Assembly (NCBI GenBank): GCA_023663685.1
Contig: JAMPHB010000001.1
Span: forward strand, 809,456-864,493
DNA: 55,038 nt
Direction of reading: 5' to 3'
DNA from: Blautia sp.
GTDB taxonomy: Bacteria; Bacillota; Clostridia; Lachnospirales; Lachnospiraceae
Position numbers and translations under genes: made by a program. This document shows, one piece after another, positions 24,026 to 34,001 of this stretch. The number at the start of each line of letters is the position of its first letter. Position 1 is the stretch's first letter. The notes under the pieces are model-generated. The model did not search any database. It saw nothing but the letters and a program-made list of their open reading frames with translations, and was not told where the DNA came from.

Positions 24026-25086
24026 TGCTGCGCGTCCGCAGGCGCATTCGGATCGGTGATGGTCAGGAAATTTTTGAACTGGATTTTGGCAAGCTGCTTC
24101 TCCTTTACCTGCCAGCCGTCCTCCTCCTGCCAGCTCTCCAGCACCTCACTGTAATGCTCATTCTTCCTCTGCTCAATGATCGAGTCCCTGTTCTTCTGCG
24201 TCGCCTCCGCATCGGTATCGCTGTCCACATGCACAATGTACAGCGCGCTGTCTGTCTCAATCACGCCGGAGGTCTCTCCCTCCTTAAGCCCCTTAAGGGC
24301 AGCCATAATGGGATCCTCTTCCTCGTCCGATTCCTCTGATTCCGCGTCCTCCGCAGACTCGTATGTCTCATAAGTCTCCGCCGTAGTCTCATAGCCATGC
24401 GCCTGCGCAACGCTCTCCATGGTAGCGCCAGCCGCCGCAAGCTCGGTCAGCATGTCCTGTGCCGTCTGCTTTAAAGCGGCCGCCTCGTCCTCCGTATAGG
24501 CCACAGAATTGCCATCCGCATCCGTGTAGGAATCCGTCCGGATCTCGATCTGTGTATAGCCGCGCATATTGGCCTCCTCATCGGACACAGTAATATCCGC
24601 ATCTGCCTTCACGGCATCCGACATCTTATACTGGATCGTATAGAGCGTCAAAAGCTCCTCCACGAGCTCCTGCGTCGCCCCCATCTCGCCAACCGCATCA
24701 CTGGAATTTCCGCTCATAAACGCAGAAGCCGCCTCTGTGATCGCCGTCTTCTCCGCATCTGTCAGCTCTACCCCGTAATCTGCCATATGCGCCTTTAACG
24801 TATACATATCATGGAGGGAATCCATCACAGAATTCTTTAAGGATTCCTGCATGGTCGTCCCGTCACCGTACATGTCCTGATGCCACACATCGTCTCCCAT
24901 ATACATGCGGTAATAGTCTTCCACGCTCGCCTGCTGGTAATGGCAATAAAAATTCGCAATCCCGAGGGATACCTCGGCACCGTCCATGCTCGCAGCCGTC
25001 GCATTTTTATTCACTCCGCCGCATCCGGTCATAAGGGATACGGTCAGCATTCCTGCCAGTAATAAGGCTGTCTGTCTCTTTTTCAT
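24022..25086 (-). CDS. PrsA/SurA-like peptidyl-prolyl isomerase lipoprotein
   Basis: 354 residues. A lipoprotein signal is clear: basic MKKRQ, hydrophobic core, lipobox LMTGCGG with Cys22 as lipidation site. The body has a SurA_N-like helical region (about 40-180) and a parvulin-like stretch around 195-300 (ESVAQAHGYE, GLKEGETSGVIETDSALYIV). An acidic insertion (about 245-265, rich in Glu, Asp and Ser) breaks the parvulin region. It would help fold exported proteins at the outer face of the membrane. It follows mfd by 64 nt. Foldase activity is inferred from family. Confidence 0.82.
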   Translation of the reverse strand: MKKRQTALLLAGMLTVSLMTGCGGVNKNATAASMDGAEVSLGIANFYCHYQQASVEDYYRMYMGDDVWHQDMYGDGTTMQESLKNSVMDSLHDMYTLKAHMADYGVELTDAEKTAITEAASAFMSGNSSDAVGEMGATQELVEELLTLYTIQYKMSDAVKADADITVSDEEANMRGYTQIEIRTDSYTDADGNSVAYTEDEAAALKQTAQDMLTELAAAGATMESVAQAHGYETTAETYETYESAEDAESEESDEEEDPIMAALKGLKEGETSGVIETDSALYIVHVDSDTDAEATQKNRDSIIEQRKNEHYSEVLESWQEEDGWQVKEKQLAKIQFKNFLTITDPNAPADAQQ

Positions 25087-25150
25087 GGTTCCTCCTAAAT
25101 GCTCAATTTGCTCATAATATTATAGTTCTTTTTTGGACGACTGGCAAGGA

Positions 25151-28100
25151 CTAAGTTGCGATTCCTTGATTTTCGTGCATTTCTTCTGTATTTTCATTCG
25201 CCGGGGCGTCTTTTTCGTCACACAATAACAAGTACATTTTTCCTAATAATTCCTCCAGCACCTCGATAATTTCCTTATTTTTTCCCTGAAAGCCTGCCGT
25301 GGGATCATAGGTAAAATACGGGTTCTGTGCATCCGCGACAAAGCCCAGCCCCGGCACGGCCGCCAAAAGCTCCGGGATGCGGGCCGCGTTCACCCTCGCG
25401 CGCTCATACATGACAAGGCGGATCTCCCCGCTTTTTTGCACGATATCCCTCATATAGGTGTGATGCGCCAGACTTTTCAGCCTCGCGATGCGGATCAGGT
25501 TCTGCACGGACTTCGGCGGCTCCCCAAAGCGGTCGATCAGCTCCTCGATCATCTCCATTGCCTCATCCTCCGTCTCAATTCCCGCGATGCGCTTGTAGAT
25601 GTCCAGCTTCTGGAACTCGTTGGCAATGTAGGACGTAGGAATGTAGGCATCCGTTTTCACGTCCACGGAGGTATCAAATTTTTCCTCCACCACATCTCCC
25701 TTCGCCTCCCGCACTGCCTCGTGGAGCATTTTACAGTAAAGGTCGTAGCCTACCGCCTCCATGTGGCCGCTCTGCTCGGCTCCCAGAAGATTCCCGGCTC
25801 CCCGGATTTCCAGATCCCGCATGGCAATTTTAAAGCCGCTGCCAAGCTCTGAGTACTCCTTAATAGCCGCCAGCCGCTTCTCCGCCACCTCCTTTAGCAT
25901 CTTGTTTCTGCGGTACATGAGAAATGCGTAAGCTGTGCGGCTGCTGCGCCCCACACGCCCCCTGAGCTGGTAGAGCTGGGACAGCCCCATATTGTCCGCA
26001 TCGCTTATAATCATCGTATTGACATTGGAAATATCCAGCCCCGTCTCAATAATGGTCGTGGAAACCAGCACGTCAATGTCCCCGTTGATAAAACGGTACA
26101 TGATATCCTCAAGCTGGTTCTCCCGCATCTGCCCGTGGGCAAAGGCGACATTGGCCTCCGGCACCAGCGCCTGGAGTTTCGACGCCACCTCGTCGATATC
26201 CCTCACCTTATTGTAGACATAGTAGACCTGACCGTCCCGCGCCAGCTCCCGGGATACCGCCTCCCGCACCAGCTCCTCATTGTACTCTATCACATAGGTC
26301 TGGATGGGCACCCGGTCCATGGGCGGCTCCTCTAAAACACTCATGTCCCGTATGCCGATCAGGCTCATGTGCAGCGTCCGCGGAATCGGCGTGGCCGTCA
26401 GCGTCAGCACATCTACGTTGGTCTTGAGCTGCTTGATTTTCTCCTTGTGAGCCACGCCGAAGCGCTGCTCCTCGTCAATCACCAGAAGCCCTAAGTCCTT
26501 AAATTCCACATCCTTCGAAAGAATCCGGTGCGTCCCGACGACAATGTCCGCCTGCCCCTTTTTCAGCTCCGTGATCGTGCGCTTCTGCTCCGCCGCCGAC
26601 CGGAAACGGCATAAAAGCTCCACCCGCACCGGGAAATCCTTCATCCGCTGGGCAAAGGTATCGTATATCTGCTGGGCAAGAATCGTGGTCGGGGCAAGAT
26701 AAGCCACCTGCTTGTTCTCCTGCACCGCCTTGAATGCCGCCCGGATTGCAATCTCTGTCTTGCCATAGCCCACGTCCCCGCAGATTAAGCGGTCCATGAT
26801 TTTTTTGCTCTCCATATCCCGCTTCGTGTCCTCGATGGCAAGCACCTGATCCTCCGTCTCCTCGAAGGGAAAGAGCTCCTCAAACTCTCTCTGCCAGACC
26901 GTATCCGCCCCATAGACATAGCCGTCCTGCTTTTCTCTCGCCGCATAGAGCTGCACCAGCTCCTGCGCCACCTCCTTCACCGCACCGCGCACCCTTGTCC
27001 TGGTTTTTGACCATTCCTGCCCGCCCAGCCGGTTGAGCTTCGGCTTTTTCGCGTCCTTTCCGGCGTACTTCTGGATCAGCTCCAGCTGGGTGGCGAGAAT
27101 GTAGAGATTGGAATTCCCCGCGTACTCGATCTTGATGTAATCCTTAATTTTTTTGTCCACCTCGATTTTCTCGATGCCCCGGTAAATGCCAAGCCCGTGG
27201 TTCTCGTGCACCACATAATCCCCCACCGCAAGGTCTGTAAAGCTCTGTATCTTCTCCCCCTCGTAGGTTCTGTGACGCTTCCGCTTCTTTTTCTCACCCC
27301 CGAAGATATCCGTCTCCGTAATCACGGCAAACTGCAGAATCGGGTACTCGTAACCCCTGTGCACCTTTCCGTAGCACACCATGATCTGTCCCGGCAAAAG
27401 CACATGGTCATAATCCTCGGTGTAAAAACAGTTCAGCCCTTCATTTAAAAGATCCTCCGCCAGCCGTTTCGCCCTGGTTCTCGAGCCCGAGAGCAGGATC
27501 ACCCGGTAACCGTTTTTTCTGTAGCGGGTCAGATCCTTAAGCAACAGCTCAAAGCTGTTGTTGTAGGCACTGACGCTCTTTACCTGCACGCCAAAGGCTC
27601 CCGTCAGGGCAAGGCCGCAGGTCTTGTTGTCCAGCGCCGCCAGGGACACACAGGAATAGCGCCCGATCTTCGCCATGATTTCTTTATAAGAAAACAGCTC
27701 CCGCATCTGTCCCGGCAGAATATAGCCCTTCTCCAGCCGCTGCTTCATGCTCTCGGAATACTCAAGCTCTGTCTGCCGCCCCCGCTCTGTGCTGCGGGTC
27801 AGCTCGTCGAAAAACAAAAGGGTATTCTCCGGCGCAAAATAATCCAAAAGCCCTACCCTCTCCTCACGAAAATAGGACAGATATGCATCCATGCCGGCCG
27901 TTTCGCCGAGCTCCCCCCACGCCTCCGCCAGCTCCTTCGCCTGCGAGAGCGCGCGGTGCGCCTCCTCAGTCTTCATTGATTTCCGCAGCTTCGACGAAAA
28001 ACTCTCCGCCTCCGCCAGCAGCGCCTCGATGCCCGCCGCTTTCTCCCCGTCGGTGAGGACGAGCTCGCAGGCCGGATAGATGGTCAAAAACTCCATCTGT

Positions 28101-28732
28101 TCAATGGATTTCTGGCTCTCCACGTCGAAAGAGCGGACCGTATCCACTTCATCACCCCAGAACTCGATGCGGACGGGATTCTCCTCCGTCAGCGGAAAAA
28201 TATCCAGTATTCCGCCCCGCACGGCAAACTGTCCGATATTCTCCACCTGATATTCCTTTTCGTAACCCATGCGCACCAGCGCCTCCGTGAGCTCCTTTAA
28301 ATCCGCCTCATCTCCCGGCGCAATCCTTCGGATGCAGCCCTGCAGACGCTCCTTAGAGACCATGGTGTTCATCAGCGCGTCAAAGGTGGTGATGACCGTG
28401 ACCTTTTCCTGCCCGAGAATCGCTTTGAGCGCCCCAATCCTCTCCGCGGTCAGCAGATTGCCCCGGATATCCGACTGGTAGAACAAAACGTCCTTCGCCG
28501 GGTAATACACCGCCTCCGCATCAAAAAAGCGGTAATCCTCATAGAGCTCCTTCGCCCGCTGCTCCTGAAAGGTGACAATGATACTGCTCTTTTCGCCGCC
28601 CAGGCTATAGATCATGTGCGGCTTTTCGGCGTCGATACAGCCGGTCACCGAGACAAGCCCCGGCTTTTCCATGGCACGCCTCATATCCGCATAGCCGCTC
28701 AATTCCCGTAAGGGTTCCACAAATGCTCTCAC
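25151..28732 (-). CDS. mfd: Transcription-repair coupling factor
   Basis: 1193 residues, full length. N-terminal UvrB-like region ([20 protein letters not shown]), RNA polymerase-interacting domain ([20 protein letters not shown], about 495-560), then the translocase: Walker [13 protein letters not shown], Walker [22 protein letters not shown], and [30 protein letters not shown] in the second RecA domain. A C-terminal TRCF domain follows. Mfd removes stalled RNA polymerase and recruits UvrA. Translation starts at GTG (28732-28730), sharing one base with the pth stop (TAGTG), which implies coupling. Confidence 0.97.
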   Translation of the reverse strand: MRAFVEPLRELSGYADMRRAMEKPGLVSVTGCIDAEKPHMIYSLGGEKSSIIVTFQEQRAKELYEDYRFFDAEAVYYPAKDVLFYQSDIRGNLLTAERIGALKAILGQEKVTVITTFDALMNTMVSKERLQGCIRRIAPGDEADLKELTEALVRMGYEKEYQVENIGQFAVRGGILDIFPLTEENPVRIEFWGDEVDTVRSFDVESQKSIEQMEFLTIYPACELVLTDGEKAAGIEALLAEAESFSSKLRKSMKTEEAHRALSQAKELAEAWGELGETAGMDAYLSYFREERVGLLDYFAPENTLLFFDELTRSTERGRQTELEYSESMKQRLEKGYILPGQMRELFSYKEIMAKIGRYSCVSLAALDNKTCGLALTGAFGVQVKSVSAYNNSFELLLKDLTRYRKNGYRVILLSGSRTRAKRLAEDLLNEGLNCFYTEDYDHVLLPGQIMVCYGKVHRGYEYPILQFAVITETDIFGGEKKKRKRHRTYEGEKIQSFTDLAVGDYVVHENHGLGIYRGIEKIEVDKKIKDYIKIEYAGNSNLYILATQLELIQKYAGKDAKKPKLNRLGGQEWSKTRTRVRGAVKEVAQELVQLYAAREKQDGYVYGADTVWQREFEELFPFEETEDQVLAIEDTKRDMESKKIMDRLICGDVGYGKTEIAIRAAFKAVQENKQVAYLAPTTILAQQIYDTFAQRMKDFPVRVELLCRFRSAAEQKRTITELKKGQADIVVGTHRILSKDVEFKDLGLLVIDEEQRFGVAHKEKIKQLKTNVDVLTLTATPIPRTLHMSLIGIRDMSVLEEPPMDRVPIQTYVIEYNEELVREAVSRELARDGQVYYVYNKVRDIDEVASKLQALVPEANVAFAHGQMRENQLEDIMYRFINGDIDVLVSTTIIETGLDISNVNTMIISDADNMGLSQLYQLRGRVGRSSRTAYAFLMYRRNKMLKEVAEKRLAAIKEYSELGSGFKIAMRDLEIRGAGNLLGAEQSGHMEAVGYDLYCKMLHEAVREAKGDVVEEKFDTSVDVKTDAYIPTSYIANEFQKLDIYKRIAGIETEDEAMEMIEELIDRFGEPPKSVQNLIRIARLKSLAHHTYMRDIVQKSGEIRLVMYERARVNAARIPELLAAVPGLGFVADAQNPYFTYDPTAGFQGKNKEIIEVLEELLGKMYLLLCDEKDAPANENTEEMHENQGIAT

Positions 28733-29313
28733 TAATCGTTCTCCTGCTTCTTCGCATTATAATCGTTCATGGCCTTGTCCGCCTGCCCATGCACCATCAG
28801 CGCGGCCGCCGACACAGCGTCGCGGATTGCCGCCTCCACCCGCTCTCTGTCCGCCCTGCCCATGCGGCTTAACACATGGGATGCCAGATCCCTGCCATTC
28901 TCTCTCTCCCCCACGCCCACCTTGATGCGCAGAAAATTCTGGGTACCCAGCTCTCTTATGATGCTCTTGATCCCGTTGTGCCCCCCTGCGCTTCCCTTTT
29001 TCCGCACACGGATATTGCCGGGGGAGAGGCTGATATCGTCAAAAATGACCAACAGCTCCGTCTCCGGGTCAAGCTTGTAAAAATTCACAATCTCAGCGAC
29101 GCTGTCCCCGCTCAGATTCATGTAAGTCATGGGCTTTGCGAGAATCACCTTAACTCCCTCGATCACGCCGGTGCCGCACAGCGCCCGGTGCTTTTTTTCC
29201 CGCACCGCTATATGATACTGCATCGCAAGGGCATCTATGACGTCAAAGCCGATATTGTGGCGCGTGCCCTCGTATTTTCTCTCCGGATTACCGAGTCCTG
29301 CAATTAAAAACAT
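28732..29313 (-). CDS. pth: Peptidyl-tRNA hydrolase
   Basis: 193 residues. Releases peptides from peptidyl-tRNA. The catalytic environment is visible: GLGNPERKYEGTRHNIGFD with Asn10 and His20, then KPMTYMNLSGDSV, and VIFDDISLSPGNIRVRKKGS with the key Asp, followed by GGHNGIKSII. The start at 29313 follows TTTGGAGGAAAGATATC; the frame is open to 29379 without a ribosome site. The stop overlaps the mfd GTG. pth next to mfd is a conserved Firmicute pairing. Confidence 0.96.
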   Translation of the reverse strand: MFLIAGLGNPERKYEGTRHNIGFDVIDALAMQYHIAVREKKHRALCGTGVIEGVKVILAKPMTYMNLSGDSVAEIVNFYKLDPETELLVIFDDISLSPGNIRVRKKGSAGGHNGIKSIIRELGTQNFLRIKVGVGERENGRDLASHVLSRMGRADRERVEAAIRDAVSAAALMVHGQADKAMNDYNAKKQEND

Positions 29314-29346
29314 GATATCTTTCCTCCAAATCCATACATGCCATTT

Positions 29347-29375
29347 ATTATATTCCAGCCCCGCGCCCGTTTCAA
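29347..29375 (-). promoter_or_regulatory. Promoter of the pth-mfd operon
   Basis: Minus-strand -35 TTGAAA (29375-29370), 17-nt spacer and -10 TATAAT (29352-29347). It starts about 25-30 nt before the pth start codon and sits just after the spoVG terminator. Confidence 0.85.
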
Positions 29376-29393
29376 GCAAAAGAATGCAATCTC

Positions 29394-29424
29394 ATAAAAA
29401 GACCGCAGATTGCTCTGCGGTCTT
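29394..29424 (-). terminator. Terminator of the glgC-glgD-spoVG transcript
   Basis: AAGACCGCAG and CTGCGGTCTT form a 10-bp stem with a 6-nt loop (about 29399-29424); on the minus strand five Ts follow. It lies 22 nt after the spoVG stop. Confidence 0.9.
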
Positions 29425-29446
29425 CCCCACTCTCCTAAAAACGGCC

Positions 29447-29710
29447 TTACTCCTCTTCCAGCGATTCGCGGTATTTGTCCAGAATAAGCCTCTGAATGTG
29501 CTCTCTGGTACCAGAATTGATCGGGTGAGCGATGTCCCGGTATTCTCCATCGCTGGCCTTGCGGCTGGGCATTGCAATGAACAAGCCCTTTTCTCCCTCG
29601 ATCACCTTGATATCATGCACCACGAACTCATCGTCAATGGTGATGGACACAACAGCCTTCATCTTGCCATCCTTGTCCACCTTGCGAATTCTTACGTCTG
29701 TAATACGCAT
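29447..29710 (-). CDS. spoVG: Septation/sporulation regulator SpoVG
   Basis: 87 residues, full-length Spo[51 protein letters not shown] and FRDIAHPI-like [15 protein letters not shown] are all present. SpoVG binds nucleic acids and affects septation, sporulation and virulence genes in Firmicutes. The start at 29710 has GAGGGGGTGAG upstream; the open frame reaches into glgD (to 29764) without a ribosome site. It lies 34 nt after glgD and ends at a strong terminator, so it may be cotranscribed with the glycogen genes. Confidence 0.95.
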   Translation of the reverse strand: MRITDVRIRKVDKDGKMKAVVSITIDDEFVVHDIKVIEGEKGLFIAMPSRKASDGEYRDIAHPINSGTREHIQRLILDKYRESLEEE

Positions 29711-29744
29711 AAACTCACCCCCTCTCTTACGCTCTGTGCAGCGC

Positions 29745-30863
29745 TTACAGTATGTATCGCTCATTGCTATCCGCCACGATCAGAACGCCGTTCTCCCCGC
29801 AATAGTAGGTGTTCGCCTTTAGCGTGCCCCGGCTTTCCACGATACAGTTTTCCACATGGGTGTTGTCCCCTATGTAAACGTCGTTCAGAATCACAGAATT
29901 TTTAATAACACAGTTGTTGCCAACAAACACCTTTTTAAACAGCACCGAGTCCTCCACCCGGCTGTTGATGATGCAGCCGCTCGACACCAGACTCCCCGAT
30001 ACGTCCGAGCCGTTATTGTACTTCGCCGGCGGCAGATCGTCCACCTTGGAGTATATCTTTGGCTCCCTGCGGAAAAAGAATTCGCGCACTTCCGGTTTCA
30101 GAAAATCCATGTTCGTGCGGAAATAATCGTCCACGCTGGCAATATTGCTCCAGTAATCCTGCATCTTCCAGCCATAGATCCGTTTCACATTCTTATAGCG
30201 GATCAGCACATCCGCGACAAGATCAAAGCGGCTCTCCTCCGCGGATTTTTCCAGAATCTCAATGAGCTGTCTCCTGCGAATCACATAGACGCCGATGGAG
30301 ATGGTATTGCTTGTGGCCATCAGCGGCTTCTCCTCGAAATCCACAATCCGGGAATCCTCGTTCATCCGCACCACCCCGAAGCGGCTCACGTCCATATCTG
30401 CCGGCATCTCCTTGCAGGCGACCGTGATATCCGCCTTCTTCGCAATATGGTAATCCAGCAGCTCATTGTAATCCATCTTGTAGACACAGTCCCCGTTCGC
30501 GATGATCACATAGGGCTCATGGCGCTTTTTTAAAAAATCAATGTTCTGGTAGATGGCGTCCGCCGTCCCCCTGTACCAGTCGCTGTTCTCCGCCGTGACC
30601 GTGGGCGTAAACAGATACATTCCCCCCTGCTTTCTGCCAAAGTCCCACCACTTGGAGGAGCTCAGATGCTCGTTTAAGGAGCGGGCATTGTACTGGGTAA
30701 GCACTGCCACGGTCTGTACATGGGAATTGCTCATATTGCTCAGCGCAAAATCAATACAGCGGAAGCTTCCCCCCACCGGCATCGCCGGAATCGCCCGCTT
30801 CCGGGACAACTGCTTCATCCGGTTACTGCTGCCCCCGGCCAAAATAATTCCTACTGCCTTCAT
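29745..30863 (-). CDS. glgD: Glucose-1-phosphate adenylyltransferase subunit GlgD
   Basis: 372 residues. Nucleotidyltransferase domain with [20 protein letters not shown] at the N-terminus, then left-handed beta-helix repeats ([39 protein letters not shown]). GlgD is the GlgC paralogue of Firmicutes; it is weakly or not catalytic alone and tunes GlgC in a mixed complex. Relative to GlgC the sugar-nucleotide loop is degenerate (LAGGSSNRM against [10 protein letters not shown]). It overlaps glgC by 4 nt (ATGA), consistent with stoichiometric synthesis. Confidence 0.94.
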   Translation of the reverse strand: MKAVGIILAGGSSNRMKQLSRKRAIPAMPVGGSFRCIDFALSNMSNSHVQTVAVLTQYNARSLNEHLSSSKWWDFGRKQGGMYLFTPTVTAENSDWYRGTADAIYQNIDFLKKRHEPYVIIANGDCVYKMDYNELLDYHIAKKADITVACKEMPADMDVSRFGVVRMNEDSRIVDFEEKPLMATSNTISIGVYVIRRRQLIEILEKSAEESRFDLVADVLIRYKNVKRIYGWKMQDYWSNIASVDDYFRTNMDFLKPEVREFFFRREPKIYSKVDDLPPAKYNNGSDVSGSLVSSGCIINSRVEDSVLFKKVFVGNNCVIKNSVILNDVYIGDNTHVENCIVESRGTLKANTYYCGENGVLIVADSNERYIL

Positions 30864-32134
30864 GCTCTGTCACCTGCCTTAATAATTATTTCGCCGCTCG
30901 CCAGCTCGCCGTTCGGATAATCCGCCGCCTCCGTCACTCCCGAAATCGCCGTGTTTTTGCCGATTCTCACATTGTCCGGCACGACGGAATCCTCTCCGAT
31001 CGTCACCAGTCCGAAGGAATAGATATCGGCATTCAGCTTGTTTTCTGCCTCCCCGCCGGTTCCCAGAACAACGCCGTTTCCAATCCTGCAGTTCTCTGCC
31101 ACGATCGACTTGTCAATCGTCACGCCTTCCCCGATGCAGACATCCTTCATAATAATCGAATCCCGCACTACGGAGCCTCTTCCAATATGTACATTCGGCC
31201 CGATCACAGAACCCGACACCGTCCCGTGAATCTCCGACGCCTCCCCGACAATACAGCGCTCCACATGCCCCTCTGCCGACACAAACTGGGGCTCGATCGT
31301 GTCGCTCTTCGTGTAGATCTTCCAGTATTCCTCGTACAGATTAAACTCCGGTATCAGGTCGATGAGCTCCATGTTGGCCTCCCAGTAAGAGCCCAGCGTG
31401 CCCACATCCTTCCAGTAGCCATTGAATTCGTAGGCAAAAAGCCGCATATCCTTCCCAAAGCAATAGGGGATAATGTGCTTGCCGAAATCACAGCTCTTCT
31501 GATCCTTTAGCTCTATCAGCGCATCCTTTAGCACCTTCCATGAGAAGATATAGATTCCCATGGAAGCCAGATTACTCCTCGGCTGCTTAGGCTTCTCCTC
31601 AAATTCCAGAATCCGCTTTTTCTCATCCGCGATCACAATCCCGAAGCGGCTTGCCTCCTCCATCGGCACCGGCATGGTGGCAATCGTCACATCGGCATGG
31701 TTCGCCTTGTGGAAATCCAGCATGACCTCGTAGTCCATCTTATAAATATGGTCGCCGGACAAAATCAGCACATACTCAGGATTATAATTCTCCATATAAC
31801 GAAGATTCTGGTAAATGGCGTTTGCCGTGCCCGTATACCACTCGCTGTTGTCGCTGCGCTCGTAGGGCGGGAGCACGGTAACACCGCCGTTGTTGCGATC
31901 CAAATCCCACGGAATCCCGATTCCGATGTGGGTATTTAAGCGGAGCGGCTGATACTGGGTCAGCACCCCCACCGTGTCGATCCCGGAATTGATGCAATTG
32001 CTCAGCGGAAAATCTATGATCCGGTACTTTCCGCCAAACGCCACTGCCGGCTTCGCCACATCTGCTGTCAAAACGCCAAGTCTGCTGCCCTGGCCTCCTG
32101 CCAGAAGCATAGCTATCATTTCTTTTCTAATCAC
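30860..32134 (-). CDS. glgC: Glucose-1-phosphate adenylyltransferase
   Basis: 424 residues; makes ADP-glucose from glucose-1-phosphate and ATP for glycogen synthesis. Visible: [15 protein letters not shown] (nucleotide loop), [39 protein letters not shown] (catalytic Asp), FEEKPKQP, and a C-terminal beta helix ([20 protein letters not shown]). Translation starts at GTG 32134 after AGGTGATAGA; a start at the ATG five codons in would remove the usual MIRKEM opening. glgA, glgB and glgP are not in this window. Confidence 0.96.
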   Translation of the reverse strand: MIRKEMIAMLLAGGQGSRLGVLTADVAKPAVAFGGKYRIIDFPLSNCINSGIDTVGVLTQYQPLRLNTHIGIGIPWDLDRNNGGVTVLPPYERSDNSEWYTGTANAIYQNLRYMENYNPEYVLILSGDHIYKMDYEVMLDFHKANHADVTIATMPVPMEEASRFGIVIADEKKRILEFEEKPKQPRSNLASMGIYIFSWKVLKDALIELKDQKSCDFGKHIIPYCFGKDMRLFAYEFNGYWKDVGTLGSYWEANMELIDLIPEFNLYEEYWKIYTKSDTIEPQFVSAEGHVERCIVGEASEIHGTVSGSVIGPNVHIGRGSVVRDSIIMKDVCIGEGVTIDKSIVAENCRIGNGVVLGTGGEAENKLNADIYSFGLVTIGEDSVVPDNVRIGKNTAISGVTEAADYPNGELASGEIIIKAGDRA

Positions 32135-32178
32135 TCTATCACCTGCCTCGCCCGAAATACAATATGCGTTCTAGGTAT

Positions 32179-32207
32179 ATTGTACCACAGCTTGCTTTTT
32201 GGTACAA
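32179..32207 (-). promoter_or_regulatory. glgC promoter embedded in an inverted repeat
   Basis: Minus-strand -35 TTGTAC (32207-32202), 17-nt spacer, -10 TACAAT (32184-32179). The two elements are the ends of an 8-bp inverted repeat, TTGTACCA (32207-32200) and TGGTACAA (32187-32180), spaced by 12 nt: a plausible operator covering the promoter. Confidence 0.6.
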
Positions 32208-32293
32208 CATATTTCACAATTATTCTTTTCTAATCTATCTTTTTTTGTCAAAATGCACAACATTTTACAGATGCACCATTTCCCAGCCTATGA

Positions 32294-32299
32294 TATAAT
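32294..32299 (+). promoter_or_regulatory. Candidate -10 of the murC promoter
   Basis: TATAAT at 32294-32299, about 40 nt before the murC start. No convincing -35 is seen at 16-18 nt. Confidence 0.4.
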
Positions 32300-32338
32300 A
32301 AATCACAAAGACAAAATTTTAACAGGCAGGTATTTCAT

Positions 32339-33718
32339 ATGTATAAATTAGATTTTAAAAATCCTATCCATGTCCATTTTATAGGGATTGGCGGCATCAG
32401 CATGAGCGGCCTCGCCGAGATTCTCCTCACGGCCGGATTTACGGTTTCCGGCTCTGACGCAAAGGAATCCCCCCTCACCCGGAGGCTTTCCGAAAAAAAT
32501 GCCCGGATTTTCTACGGCCAGAAGGCTGGCAACATTATTCCCGGTATTGACCTTGTCGTCTATACCGCCGCCATCCATGAAGACAATGAAGAGTTCGTCT
32601 GCGCTAAGGATCAGGGTATTCCTATGATGACAAGAGCGGAGCTTCTCGGACAGATTATGGACAATTACGAACAGTCCATCGCAGTGGCGGGCACCCACGG
32701 CAAGACCACCACGACCTCCATGCTCAGCCAGATTCTCTTAGAGGCAGAGACAGATCCCACCATCACCGTGGGGGGAATCCTTCCTGCCATCGGCGGCAAT
32801 CTGCGGGTCGGCGCCTCGCCGGTATTCTTGTCCGAGGCCTGCGAGTACACCAACAGCTTCCTGCATTTTCGCCCGCGCTACAGTGTGATTCTGAATGTGG
32901 AAGCGGAGCATCTGGACTTTTTCAAGGATCTTGCGGACATTCGCCACTCCTTCCGGGAGTTTGCCGCCTGCACCCTCTCCCCGGGCTTTACCATCATAAA
33001 TGCTGAAATTGATAACTGGCAAGGGCTGGTGGACGGCCTGCCCCAGCAGATCATTACATACGGCTTCGATTCCTCCTGCGACTTCTATGCCGAAAATGTA
33101 ACCTTTGACGAAAAGGCCTGCGGCCGCTTTACCGTGATGCATGAGGGCGCCATGCTCTTTGACGTGCAGCTTCAGGTGCCCGGACGCCACAATGTGAGCA
33201 ACGCAATGGCCGCGATCGCCGTCGCCACCGCAATGAAGCTGGATGCGGATGCAATTGTCCGGGGGCTTCTTGCTTTCGGCGGAGCCGACCGGCGCTTTCA
33301 GTACAAGGGCTGCGTGGACGGTGTGACGGTCATCGACGATTACGCCCACCATCCCACGGAGATCCGCGCCACCTTAACCGCGGCGGCGCACTACCCCCAC
33401 AAACGGCTCGTCCTCGTCTTTCAGCCACATACCTACTCGCGGACGAAAGCCTTTTTGAAAGATTTCGCCGAGGTTCTCTCCCTTGCGGACATTGTGGTTC
33501 TGGCCGATATCTACTCCGCCAGAGAACAGAATACCTGCGGTGTAAGCGCAAAGGATATTTTGTCCCTCCTGCTTGCTAATAATAAGGAAGCGTATTACTT
33601 CCCTTCCTTTGAGGAGATTGAAAAATTTTTATTAAAAAAATGTATGAACGGCGACTTGTTGATAACTATGGGAGCCGGAAACGTTGTAGAGATTGGGGAA
33701 GCCCTCCTCGGAAAGTAA
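32339..33718 (+). CDS. murC: UDP-N-acetylmuramate--L-alanine ligase
   Basis: 459 residues, full length; adds L-alanine to UDP-MurNAc in peptidoglycan synthesis. N-terminal Rossmann motif HFIGIGGISMSGLAEIL, ATP loop GTHGKTTTTSM (about 118-128), EACEYTNSFLHFRP with the metal-binding Glu, NVEAEHLDFF, and C-terminal DDYAHHPTEIRATL are present. It lies outside any division cluster, divergent from glgC and upstream of the dnaD-dnaC-like genes. A hairpin terminator that overlaps a DnaA box follows the stop. Confidence 0.96.
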   Translation: MYKLDFKNPIHVHFIGIGGISMSGLAEILLTAGFTVSGSDAKESPLTRRLSEKNARIFYGQKAGNIIPGIDLVVYTAAIHEDNEEFVCAKDQGIPMMTRAELLGQIMDNYEQSIAVAGTHGKTTTTSMLSQILLEAETDPTITVGGILPAIGGNLRVGASPVFLSEACEYTNSFLHFRPRYSVILNVEAEHLDFFKDLADIRHSFREFAACTLSPGFTIINAEIDNWQGLVDGLPQQIITYGFDSSCDFYAENVTFDEKACGRFTVMHEGAMLFDVQLQVPGRHNVSNAMAAIAVATAMKLDADAIVRGLLAFGGADRRFQYKGCVDGVTVIDDYAHHPTEIRATLTAAAHYPHKRLVLVFQPHTYSRTKAFLKDFAEVLSLADIVVLADIYSAREQNTCGVSAKDILSLLLANNKEAYYFPSFEEIEKFLLKKCMNGDLLITMGAGNVVEIGEALLGK

Positions 33719-33719
33719 G

Positions 33720-33737
33720 TTATCCACATTATCCACA
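33720..33737 (+). promoter_or_regulatory. Tandem pair of DnaA boxes (pair 1)
   Basis: Two perfect TTATCCACA nonamers directly abut (33720-33728 and 33729-33737), beginning at the last base before the murC intergenic space. This is the consensus DnaA box. Confidence 0.65.
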
Positions 33738-33790
33738 TAGAAATGTTGATTTTTATCAAAGGATCTATGTGGATTCTTTTTTATTTTTTA
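33731..33790 (+). terminator. murC terminator overlapping a DnaA box
   Basis: ATCCACATAGA (33731-33741) pairs perfectly with TCTATGTGGAT (33764-33774); inside, TTGAT and ATCAA form a second short stem with a TTTT loop. TCTTTTTTATTTTTTA follows. The left arm includes most of the second DnaA box. Confidence 0.75.
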
Positions 33791-33872
33791 GCATTTTACG
33801 CATACTCTCTTTTCCTTTTATATCCGCCGTTTTGAGCGCCTTCTTAAATTCTGTATTGATTTTTGCCCCCTC

Positions 33873-33890
33873 TTATCCACCTTATCCACA
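33873..33890 (+). promoter_or_regulatory. Tandem pair of DnaA boxes (pair 2)
   Basis: TTATCCACC (33873-33881, one mismatch) directly followed by TTATCCACA (33882-33890, perfect). Same orientation and spacing as pair 1, 153 bp further on and about 80 bp before the dnaD-like -10. Confidence 0.6.
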
Positions 33891-33946
33891 ATTTTTAAAT
33901 CTTCGAAAATCCTTGGTATTGCTGGATTTTATCGCGTTTTTTCTTC

Positions 33947-33975
33947 TTCCATTTCCGTTTTCATTGTGCTATAAT
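33947..33975 (+). promoter_or_regulatory. Promoter of the dnaD-dnaC-prs operon
   Basis: Extended -10 TGCTATAAT (TATAAT at 33970-33975) with a weak -35 TTCCAT (33947-33952) at 17 nt. The leader to the start at 34002 is about 20 nt, including GAGAGGTG as ribosome site. Confidence 0.6.
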
Positions 33976-34001
33976 CACAGTGCGTTAAGAGAGGTGTAGT
34001 T

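Larger units (their letters stand above)
33719..34001. other. murC-dnaD intergenic region with DnaA boxes
   Basis: 283 bp, very AT-rich. Four DnaA-box matches in two tandem pairs, the murC terminator and an extended -10 promoter for the dnaD-like gene are listed separately. No ORF of note. Confidence 0.6.

Noticed and set aside
30059-30920. Several plus-strand ORFs opposite glgD and glgC
   Set aside because: High-GC antisense shadows without ribosome sites or domains.
33720-33890. Chromosomal origin (oriC)
   Set aside because: DnaA boxes are present, but dnaA, dnaN, rpmH and gyrase genes are absent, and no long DUE-like 13-mer set was seen. A DnaA-controlled site is more modest and more likely.
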